DNA of 13,824 nucleotides from Mailhella sp. (GTDB lineage: Bacteria; Desulfobacterota; Desulfovibrionia; Desulfovibrionales; Desulfovibrionaceae): positions 1-13,824 of the forward strand of contig JAFQPD010000091.1 of NCBI GenBank assembly GCA_017411945.1, given 5' to 3'. The stretch's first letter is position 1, and the number at the start of each line of letters is the position of its first letter. A program made the translations under genes and the position numbers. The notes under the pieces are model-generated. The model did not search any database. It was given only the letters and a program-made list of their open reading frames with translations, and was not told the origin of the DNA. This document shows, one piece after another, positions 1-6,767 of this stretch.

Positions 1-166
1 GATTATCAGGATCTTCTCCGAATTTCTGCGGCTACCGCAGGAAACGATTGCCGTCTCGGCGGTCACGAGGCACCCCCTGCGATAATTTCTATGTTCCTCG
101 GGGATGAGCTGGAGACCGTTGTAAGGTCCATAATAGACGGTACCGTGTTCCATAACCTGGGCAAAA
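1..166. other. unassigned sequence abutting the MATE remnant
   Basis: This stretch does not read as MATE protein in any frame. The MATE frame has a TAG stop at 134-136. Two in-register frames are open to the window edge. One is on the plus strand (frame 1, ATG at 91, which then overruns the MATE gene out of frame to 825). The other is on the minus strand, starting with ATG at 153 and reading MEHGTVYYGPYNGLQLIPEE. Neither is recognised. The minus frame looks slightly more protein-like but has no good ribosome binding site. A perfect 10-base palindrome, ACGGTACCGT, lies at 137-146, close to the point where MATE similarity begins. This could be the edge of a neighbouring gene joined to the MATE gene by a rearrangement. 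Confidence 0.3.
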
Positions 167-799
167 AGTATAGTCATCAATCGCGCGCTCATGGAGTACG
201 GAGGCGACCTCGCCATCGGCGCCTTCGGCATCGTGAACCGCCTGCTCATGCTTTTCGCGCTGGGGCTCATCGGCCTCGGTCAGGGCATGCAGCCCATCAT
301 CGGCTTCAACTTCGGCGCGAGGGACAAGGCCCGCGTGCGCAAGGCCCTGTGGTACGGCATGGCGGCCGGAACGAGCATAGCCCTCGTCGGCATGCTGTGC
401 TTCCTGCTCTGCCCGCGCCTCATGGTGCTCATGTTCACCGACCACGAGCCGCTGGTGGAGATAACCACGCGCGCCATGATGCTCACCGGCTGCATGTTCA
501 TCTTCGTAGGCCCGGGCATCATCATAGGCACCTACTTCCAGGCCATAGGAATGGCCAAGCTGGCCAGCCTCATGTCCACCACGCGGCAGATGATATGCCT
601 CGTGCCAGCCCTGCTCGTCTTCCCCATGATCTGGGGGCTGGACGGCGTATGGTGGAGCCTGCCGTTTTCGGACGTCATGGGCTTCGTCGTCGGCGGCTTC
701 CTCCTGTTCCATACCCTGCGCGCCGAGGACAACGACTGCAAGAAGGGCGACCCGGAATGTACTCCGCCCCCGGATTTCTTCAAGCCGAAGCCTCTGTGA
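167..799 (+). pseudogene. MATE family efflux transporter, C-terminal half only (5'-truncated)
   Basis: MATE proteins are inner-membrane drug/cation antiporters of about 450 residues with 12 membrane segments in two six-helix bundles. Only about 210 residues remain here, roughly the second bundle. Recognition starts at SIVINRALMEYGGDLAIGAF and continues through the family signature GQGMQPIIGFNFGARDKARV, followed by long hydrophobic helices and a polar Cys/Pro-rich tail. The first ATG is at 191, but it lies inside the conserved block and has no Shine-Dalgarno sequence. The same frame is closed by a stop at 134-136, upstream of the first recognisable residues. The first bundle is therefore missing, and the remnant is unlikely to make a working transporter. 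A terminator follows closely. An assembly join or sequencing error at about 134-166 is the alternative. Confidence 0.75.
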
Positions 800-811
800 G
801 AACAGCATACT

Positions 812-839
812 CCCTCGTATTTTAGTACGAGGGGTTTTT
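812..839 (+). terminator. rho-independent terminator after the MATE remnant
   Basis: An 8-bp perfect stem, CCCTCGTA (812-819) with TACGAGGG (826-833), has a 6-base loop and is followed by GTTTTTG. It lies 13 bases after the MATE stop codon. Confidence 0.85.
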
Positions 840-1251
840 GTTCTGTGTAGTAGGGAATTTTAAGGTTTAAATGATATATCACATAGAAAAATCATTAAAT
901 GTTTCTTTTGGCGAAGAAAAAGTGGAGAAGTGTGTGTGGAGATCCTAAGAGTTTGTTGGATAAGGCGGAGAGTCTGTTCTGGGACGAAGTAATCCACTAT
1001 ACTTAGAGTGGTTGGAGTGAGATGATTTTGATGTTTTATACAACATATTGAATTTGTTTTAAAATTATGAAATATTGTTAACGTTTCTTTTGAGGGCGGA
1101 ACGATTTTATGCCTTGCGAAATAAGTTGGAAGTAGAAGGTTGGTTTTTCATATCAAAAAATCCTTGCAAATGGATTTTTATTCGTGTAGAGATGAATCCA
1201 TGGCAAGGGTGCTTCACTGTGACTCAACCGGAAGCTCTGAAGAGGTACCCT
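840..1251. other. AT-rich intergenic region upstream of the Xre regulator
   Basis: No gene is supported here. The open frame running in from 1075 lacks a ribosome binding site and has unnatural composition before 1252. An inverted repeat, CCACT-N8-AGTGG (994-1011), is a possible operator. The AT-rich stretch 1025-1075 probably contains the promoter of the downstream regulator, but no clear -35/-10 pair can be chosen. Confidence 0.4.
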
Positions 1252-2118
1252 ATGAATGTTGAAAACCTAGTTCAGGCAAGTGTTCTCATCCCAGATGTCT
1301 ATGCGGAAAAGCTGATACGCTTTGTAGAAGAGGCGGGAGGATTCATCCGGATGGAAAGGAATGAAGTGCGACAGAGTGAACCGACTGCTGAAAAGGCATA
1401 TTCGGGTCAGACGCTGAGAGAGTTGCGCGAGAAGTCGGGCATGTCTCAGAAAGAGCTGGCAGACAGTCTTGGAGTGCCGCAGAGTCACGTGTCTCTATAC
1501 GAGAGCGGAATACGGGCGGTACCGCAGAACAAACGAGTATCTCTGGACAGACTTTTTTTTGAGGTGGATGAGGGACGGACGTCATGCCTGAGAGAAGGCT
1601 CCATGTCTGGAGCAGGAGAAGATTCCATGAGTTCAGTATCGTGTCCTGCCGAAGTGACATTCGTCTCACCGCGCAAGCTTTTTTTTGCTTCACCCAGAGT
1701 GAGCGAACATACCCGCGAGGGCGGAAATTTTAAGGTCAACGGTATCCTCTCGGCTACTGTCGGAGGGGCTGCGTATCTTATAAATAAGCTTCTTGTGGAG
1801 AAAAATCCCGGCTACGAAGAACTTTGCGGTCTTATTCGTGAATCTGGCCGCGTAGAACATGTTGAGCCCAAAGTCGCGGCTCATCTCAGGAACATGGCGT
1901 ATTATTCCACGAGAAAGATAGCGACCCAATGGGGAGTGATGGAGATCGTTGGGGTGAGCAGTTATGCCGAGCTTCCCCCCTGTTTCACGATAGTGTCAGG
2001 CGGACAGGAAATAACGCTCAGGGACGATGACAGCCTTAGAGCCATGGCCCTGCTAAAGACGGCAACCATGATTCGAAGTCCTCTGCTCGAAAAATTGAGT
2101 GAGCTGGCCAGGGGATGA
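1252..2118 (+). CDS. Xre-family helix-turn-helix regulator with an unrecognised C-terminal domain
   Basis: A protein of 288 residues. Residues about 53-100 form a Cro/CI-type helix-turn-helix: TLRELREKSGMSQKELADSL, then GVPQSHVSLYESG, the classic SQxELA...S.xSxxExG pattern. It is therefore a DNA-binding regulator. The N-terminal 40 residues look helical. The C-terminal part (about 140-288) has no family I recognise and may be a ligand-binding or oligomerisation domain. I chose the ATG at 1252 because AAGAGG lies 6 bases before it. The frame stays open back to 1075, but that extension looks non-coding. The gene next to it starts 63 bases later on the same strand with no terminator between, so the two are probably co-transcribed. 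Autoregulation is typical of the family but is not shown here. Confidence 0.7.
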   Translation: MNVENLVQASVLIPDVYAEKLIRFVEEAGGFIRMERNEVRQSEPTAEKAYSGQTLRELREKSGMSQKELADSLGVPQSHVSLYESGIRAVPQNKRVSLDRLFFEVDEGRTSCLREGSMSGAGEDSMSSVSCPAEVTFVSPRKLFFASPRVSEHTREGGNFKVNGILSATVGGAAYLINKLLVEKNPGYEELCGLIRESGRVEHVEPKVAAHLRNMAYYSTRKIATQWGVMEIVGVSSYAELPPCFTIVSGGQEITLRDDDSLRAMALLKTATMIRSPLLEKLSELARG

Positions 2119-2181
2119 CTTCAGGAAAAAACTGAACTGCAGATTGCCAGGACACATTTTGAAGAATGGAGAGGAGACAAG

Positions 2182-2888
2182 ATGAATACTGATTCTTTTG
2201 AAAAGGTTTGCAATGAAATACGCGCTCGATACATCGAAGCAGGACATAAGGATGACGTACGTTTTCTGACCTGCTCGAACAGGGCTTTCAGGGATGAAGT
2301 GCCCGTCCTTATTCTGGACAAGCGTCCTGGGAAAAATACGCTGGGAATCGCCTACGACGAGTACAGCTGTGAACGAGGGAACGCGTACTTTGCTGAACGC
2401 TGGAGCAAGAACAAGGCCGCAGGGCAGACCTCTCTCCAGCTCAGGATGCAGGCCTTTTATGAAGACCTGAGGAAGTTCATGGGAGTAGATATGACCGCAG
2501 AAACGTTTGCTCAGGAACATGTCCTTACTGCATACTTTAATCCGTTCCGGGATGACTGTGAAGAGGACGAAACGTTTCTGGAGGGACTCTGGAAGTCTGT
2601 TCTTGGCTGTCTCAATCCTAATATGATTTTTGCCCTGGCAAGGAGCCTTTTTCCATGCTGGAGAAATATTTCAGCTCCGAGGGAAGGAGCTGGAAGAAGT
2701 TGGGAGAGATCAAAGAGGTACAGGAGAGGTTCGACTACAAAATGTTCCTGTTCAAGGGGATAGATAGGGATAGAGAAGTCCTGGTGGTGGCCCTCCCGTC
2801 GTTTTCGAAGTACCGCTACAGCGATAAGGGCGGAGCTCAGGAAGAGGCAAATAAGAAACTTTGGGAAATGATAGGAACATTCCTCTAA
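2182..2888 (+). pseudogene. uracil-DNA-glycosylase-like protein, disrupted by a frameshift
   Basis: The start is sound: AGGAG is well spaced before ATG 2182. The frame reads sensibly to about 2637 (PNMIFAL), then turns into an Arg/Ser/Cys-rich tail that stops at 2763. The next frame takes over immediately (GKEPFSMLEKYFSSEG) and runs to TAA at 2888. Restoring one G in CCCTGGCAAGG gives FALGKEPF and a continuous protein of about 235 residues. The order of motifs suggests the uracil-DNA-glycosylase superfamily fold: LILDKRPGKNTLGI (like the N-terminal GxNPG loop), LTAYFNPFRDD, MIFALGKEPF, and a late VVALPSFSKYRY (like the C-terminal HPSP loop). The usual catalytic residues are not clearly conserved, so activity is doubtful. 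It may be a true pseudogene or a sequencing error. It shares an apparent operon with the Xre regulator. Confidence 0.6.
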
Positions 2889-2893
2889 AAACG

Positions 2894-2923
2894 AAAAGGC
2901 TCCCTGTTTCCGGGGAGCCTTTT
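2894..2923. terminator. bidirectional terminator between convergent genes
   Basis: An 11-bp perfect stem pairs AAAAGGCTCCC (2894-2904) with GGGAGCCTTTT (2913-2923). The A-run on one side and the T-run on the other allow it to act in both directions. It sits between the plus-strand gene ending at 2888 and the minus-strand gene ending at 2931. Confidence 0.88.
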
Positions 2924-2930
2924 CTGTGCG

Positions 2931-5900
2931 CTATCGGCGTTTCTTCTCGTCGAAGCTGGAGCAGTGCCGCGCTATGGTGTCGATATAGTCTTCGTAGTTG
3001 TCGAGGTAGAACGAAAGGGCCCGGGAGAAGTTCGAGCCGAGCATGCCGTCCACGAAGAGCTGGCACACCTCCTGCACGTTCAGCAGTATGCTCTGGAAGC
3101 GGGCAAGCACAATGCGCTCTTCGCGGGTCATGTCCTTCAGCGTGGCGTGCAGGGTCTGCTGGGCGCAGGGCTGGTAGTACCAGAAGTACATGAAGTCCAG
3201 AGCGGTGACGAAGCTTTCCACCTGCAGGGCTTTGGCATCCTTTTCCGTGAAGCGGGCGAATTCGCGGGGCTGGGCCAGAAGGGCCAGCATGTCCTTGTCG
3301 GGGAAGGCCAGCTCGAGGCGGGTGTAGCAGTCGAACATGTGCCGCAGCTTGGTCTTGTAGTCCCACTTGCGCAGGCGGTAGTTGTTGCGCCTGTCGGCCA
3401 CGGATTCGATGACGCCAGCCACCGTATCGGACGCGAACTTGGAAACGATGGCCGCCGCCGGGATGAGTATCTGTTCCGGCGGCATGCTGATGACGAGCGG
3501 GAACAGGAAGTACAGGGCCTTATTGTAGATCATGGCCACGGGGATGGCCAGAACGCTGCGGAAGAAGTTGCCCACCACCGCCGTTTTGGGGAAGCCGCGG
3601 TAGATGTTGTGGGACGAGATGTAGATGCCGTTGGCCAGAGCGATGATGGAGAATACCAGCAGGGGGTAGTTCTCTACCGTGAGGCCCAGCACCTTGCTCA
3701 GGAGCAGGTTTCGGGTAAGGCCTTCCAGAAGGATGACCGAGATGCCCGTGTACATGAGCGAGTCGCATACGCGCGACCAGCTCACGAAGCTCTTCCAGCT
3801 GAGGAGCATGTTCTTGCGCACGCCGCCGCCGGCGATGACGGACTGTATGACGTTGCGCACTCCGGTGATGCCGAACCAGATGGGCGCGCCGAACCACGCC
3901 AGCACCCACCATTCCTGAGTGTTCAGGAAGGTCAGCAGTGCGGGGATGAAGCCCACCAGCACCTTGAGGATGTTGGAGAACGTGGTGTTGAGGTAGCCCT
4001 TGCCCGGCTTCTGCTTCTCGAGGGCGGGCATGGGCACTGGCGGCGGGGAGGCTATGTCGTTGGAGCCTTCCACGGTGATGCCGCCCATGGTGATGATATT
4101 GCCCTGCTCCTTCACATGGACATCCTCATAGAGGAGCGTCCATTCGGGCTTGCGGCGCATGCCGAAGGTGATGACTCCCAGCGTCTGCCGCACCCAGTCG
4201 CGGAAGCGGGAGGGCTTGCCGTGTTCCTTGAACTCTTCGTTGTAGGCAAGGCGGGCGCGCAGCGGGAGCGTCACCGGGAAGATGTACTTGTTGCCGGAAA
4301 GGCGTTTGCGGGCCGTGCGCGGCAGGGTTTCGGGCACGGCAAGGCCCATGCCGTAGCGGTTCCCGAGGTGGCTGGTGGAGTCTGTGCCGAAATGGCTCTG
4401 CAGGGGGGCGTAGCGGTACAGGGCCTGCAGGGCGGGTATGTGGCGAAGGATATGCTTTATCTTTGCACGGCGTTCTTCGAACTCCGGAGAGTCGCCGTCC
4501 AAGCGTTCCAGCATGGCGCGGAGCATGCTCTTGAGGTGCATGACGTCGCCGCGGTTGATGGCGACCTGCAGTTCGTTGATCTCCTTGATATTGGCGAGGT
4601 TGCCGTCGTGCCATTCCTTGACGTTGAAAAGCTCGAGGTGCGTGACAATGCCCAGGCCGTCCCAGATGATCTCAAGGACGTCCTCTGCAGAAAGGCCGGC
4701 GAGCTGGAGCGTTATGCGGTAGCCGCTTCGTATGCTGTGCAGGCGTTCCAGCAGCTGGCCCACGGAAAGGCGGAGCAGTTCGGGCCTGTCATCGCAATCG
4801 TCATCGGAGCAGGGGGATGCGGGGGAGGGCAGTTCCGGGTTCTGTTCCGGCTTCAGCCACGATTCATAGATGGCCGTGGGAGTGAGGGTCTCCATGCGGG
4901 CGATGCGGGCCTGGCATTCGTCGAACGCCTCGCTGTTTTCAAGGCTGGCGCATTCTTCCTCGAGCTGGGCCACGCGGGCCTGCAGCTGGGGCAGGAGCGT
5001 CTTATGGGCGAATTCCGCCAGATGGATGAGCGAGGGCTGGCCGTTGCCCACGAAAGCCAGAAAGGCTTCCGCATCAAGGGCCGGCTCTTCGATGGAGAAC
5101 TCGCTGGCAATGGCCGGAGCGTGCCTGCTGTTCCACAGCTCCAGGGTAGACATGACGTGCTTCTGCACCCAGAGCGAAACCTTGCGGCTTTCTTCGAAGA
5201 AGGCTGCCACAGCAGGCTTGCTGAGGAATTCGAGGAATTCTTCGGTGTCGGAGAAGCCGCGGGGAGCCCAGATGAATTTCACATAGCGGCCGCGGAAGAC
5301 GGCACGGAGCTCGAAGCCGATGCGGACAGTGAGGCCCATGATTTCGGCCGCCCTCATGAGCTCGCGCGCTGCGGCCAGCTCCACATAGTTGTAGTAGACC
5401 ACAGTGAGGTAGCGTATGCCTTTGACCCATGCATCCATGATGAGATGCGTGGCGCTCTTGCGGCCCTTGGTATTGGCATCGTGGACGTGGTGGTCCATGG
5501 TGAGCTGGTTCCACTCTTCGGGCATCTCGATGAGGTGATGCTTGTTGAGGAACTCGCGCACTATGCGGGGGTTGCCCGAAGCCGCCTTGCGGAAGTCGTG
5601 GATGAGCTTGAGCTGTGCGAACTCATCGTCCCGCGAGCGGATGATGGACTTCATGATCTGGATAAGGACGCGGCCCGTATTGTAGCGGAAGGTGGTCTGC
5701 GCACTGTGGAGCACTTCTTCGTGCAGGGTACGCAGGGCCGCGAGGCGGTCTTCCGCAGAGCCTACCTTGTTCAGGCTGCCCAGAAGGTTGATGACAGCCT
5801 GGGCCATGCGGAACTCGTGCGTGGTGGTGAGGTTGAGTATGCCGTGGGGGTGGAGGCTTGTTTTGAATATTTTTTGCTCAAGGTCGGAGGAAGGCCCGTT

Positions 5901-5969
5901 GTCAATGATATTATTGATCATTTTCAGGAGCTCACGGTCCTGCCTGTCGAAATAGAGAAGTTCAGCCAT
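2931..5969 (-). CDS. large membrane protein with degenerate PHP-like N-terminal domain
   Basis: About 1012 residues. I placed the start at the ATG at 5969 because AGGTGA lies 5 bases before it; a GTG three codons upstream overlaps that site. Positions here count from that GTG. Around residues 160-245 there is a block like a PHP phosphoesterase: TMDHHVHDANTKGRKSATHL, then GIRYLTVVYYNYVE, then LTVRIGFELR. The first HxH and the GxE glutamate are present, but the second metal-binding Asp-His is replaced by Tyr-Tyr-Asn. Residues 325-365 are a likely coiled coil. About five hydrophobic segments lie between 668 and 830, with a conserved-looking SSHNIYRGFPKTAVVGNFF. The tail (850-1015) is soluble and helical. 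No overall family or function is recognised. It is a single-gene unit with its own promoter and terminator. Confidence 0.85.
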   Translation of the reverse strand: MAELLYFDRQDRELLKMINNIIDNGPSSDLEQKIFKTSLHPHGILNLTTTHEFRMAQAVINLLGSLNKVGSAEDRLAALRTLHEEVLHSAQTTFRYNTGRVLIQIMKSIIRSRDDEFAQLKLIHDFRKAASGNPRIVREFLNKHHLIEMPEEWNQLTMDHHVHDANTKGRKSATHLIMDAWVKGIRYLTVVYYNYVELAAARELMRAAEIMGLTVRIGFELRAVFRGRYVKFIWAPRGFSDTEEFLEFLSKPAVAAFFEESRKVSLWVQKHVMSTLELWNSRHAPAIASEFSIEEPALDAEAFLAFVGNGQPSLIHLAEFAHKTLLPQLQARVAQLEEECASLENSEAFDECQARIARMETLTPTAIYESWLKPEQNPELPSPASPCSDDDCDDRPELLRLSVGQLLERLHSIRSGYRITLQLAGLSAEDVLEIIWDGLGIVTHLELFNVKEWHDGNLANIKEINELQVAINRGDVMHLKSMLRAMLERLDGDSPEFEERRAKIKHILRHIPALQALYRYAPLQSHFGTDSTSHLGNRYGMGLAVPETLPRTARKRLSGNKYIFPVTLPLRARLAYNEEFKEHGKPSRFRDWVRQTLGVITFGMRRKPEWTLLYEDVHVKEQGNIITMGGITVEGSNDIASPPPVPMPALEKQKPGKGYLNTTFSNILKVLVGFIPALLTFLNTQEWWVLAWFGAPIWFGITGVRNVIQSVIAGGGVRKNMLLSWKSFVSWSRVCDSLMYTGISVILLEGLTRNLLLSKVLGLTVENYPLLVFSIIALANGIYISSHNIYRGFPKTAVVGNFFRSVLAIPVAMIYNKALYFLFPLVISMPPEQILIPAAAIVSKFASDTVAGVIESVADRRNNYRLRKWDYKTKLRHMFDCYTRLELAFPDKDMLALLAQPREFARFTEKDAKALQVESFVTALDFMYFWYYQPCAQQTLHATLKDMTREERIVLARFQSILLNVQEVCQLFVDGMLGSNFSRALSFYLDNYEDYIDTIARHCSSFDEKKRR

Positions 5970-6029
5970 TGCGGTCACCTGAAGAAGATGAAGAACAGAG
6001 CGATGATTTTAATATTAAGTAATTGTTAC

Positions 6030-6058
6030 ATTTTAGTTCATAAACGCTCAAGCGTCAA
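6030..6058 (-). promoter_or_regulatory. sigma-70-type promoter of the large membrane protein gene
   Basis: On the minus strand, TTGACG (6058-6053), a 17-base spacer and TAAAAT (6035-6030) give a near-consensus -35/-10 pair. It lies about 60 bases upstream of the start codon at 5969. It is inferred from sequence only. Confidence 0.65.
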
Positions 6059-6277
6059 CAAAGCGCATGAGGGCAGATGTTCACAAGCGGAAGAGCAGAA
6101 GGAAAAAGAAAGTCTTTGCCGCCCCTCGTCATAGACGACCTAGTTGAGATCGCGACTCCAAATATTTTACCCCGCCTGCCTTGCTTCTGCGATTTTGCGT
6201 ATTTTTGAAACGAGAATGGCTTTGTTCATAGGGACTTTGATAAAGCTGAAGCAGGCCATTTTCTCAATACTTCTGAT

Positions 6278-6449
6278 TCAACTATCCCCAATCCCAAGAT
6301 GGTTCCTTATGCTGTCGCACTTCTCCTGCCATTTGCAGAAAGTGGCATTGGGTAGGCCGTGCTGCCGGCAGACATGGCCGACTTTTGTGCCTGCTTCCAC
6401 CTGATTCAAAATGCCTGAGGTTGTTCTTCAGAGGATCTTCTTTTTTCAT
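6278..6449 (-). pseudogene. IS3-family transposase orfA remnant
   Basis: A minus-strand ATG at 6449 follows AGGAG and opens an orfA-like reading. After at least two frame changes the clear part is at 6403-6278: QVEAGTKVGHVCRQHGLPNA and TFCKWQEK. This matches the helix-turn-helix of IS3-group OrfA proteins, whose typical form is EAG.pVkelCRqHGfs.asFYkWr. The leading bases align with a typical MKKRRFSEEQIIGIL start only if single bases are restored. The leucine zipper, orfB and terminal inverted repeats are not visible, so this is a decayed fragment of an old insertion. It is not mobile. Confidence 0.7.
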
Positions 6450-6597
6450 ACCTCTGCTCCTAAACCTGTTTATCTATTTTGTAATTGTATGATTCGGAGA
6501 GAGGAGCATCCTGAGGAGGCTCCCATTTCGAACTTTTTGAAAACAATTTTTACGAGGAGCATCTAAACCCATCTGGATGCACGCTTGGCTGAAAGAT
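6450..6597. other. intergenic DNA upstream of the activator-binding region
   Basis: No gene is seen. The ten-base sequence GAGGAGCATC occurs twice, at 6501-6510 and 6554-6563, of unknown meaning. It may be debris of the neighbouring insertion or part of the downstream control region. Confidence 0.3.
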
Positions 6598-6638
6598 TTT
6601 TGAGTGTGTACAATAAGGTGTACAATGTGTTCTCAAAA
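6598..6638. promoter_or_regulatory. putative upstream activator sequence for the sigma-54 activator
   Basis: Two direct copies of GTGTACAAT (6606-6614 and 6618-6626), 12 bases apart, sit inside a dyad with arms TTTTGAG (6598-6604) and CTCAAAA (6632-6638). The centre is about 90 bases upstream of the -24 element, a usual position for a bacterial enhancer-binding protein. The candidate ligand is the NtrC-type activator at 11509-12873. This is an inference. Confidence 0.55.
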
Positions 6639-6707
6639 CTTTACATATTGTTTTGGCTTGAGTGTAAGGTTGAAATTAAAATATAAGTAATTAAATATGT
6701 TATAACT

Positions 6708-6723
6708 TGGCACGTAGTTTGCA
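6708..6723 (+). promoter_or_regulatory. sigma-54 (-24/-12) promoter of the ThDP enzyme-TRAP operon
   Basis: TGGCACGTAGTTTGCA matches the sigma-54 consensus TGGCAC-N5-TTGCW at every fixed base, with GG and GC 10 bases apart. Transcription should start near 6734, about 34 bases before the first gene. Confidence 0.92.
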
Positions 6724-6767
6724 TTAGAACGTAGTAAATCCACTCGAGGATTATCAAGGAGGTTATT

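Noticed and set aside
1075..1251. N-terminal extension of the Xre regulator
   Set aside because: There is no Shine-Dalgarno sequence before 1075, the region is AT-rich, and the residues look random. AAGAGG before 1252 gives a better start.
2964..6134. 1056-codon open frame on the plus strand
   Set aside because: It is antisense and in codon register to the 1012-residue minus-strand gene. It is rich in His/Gly/Glu/Val with no recognisable domain and no ribosome binding site, so it is a shadow of the high-GC codon pattern.
6144..6404. 86-codon open frame on the plus strand
   Set aside because: It lies opposite the IS3 orfA relic, whose minus-strand reading has recognisable homology. This frame has none.
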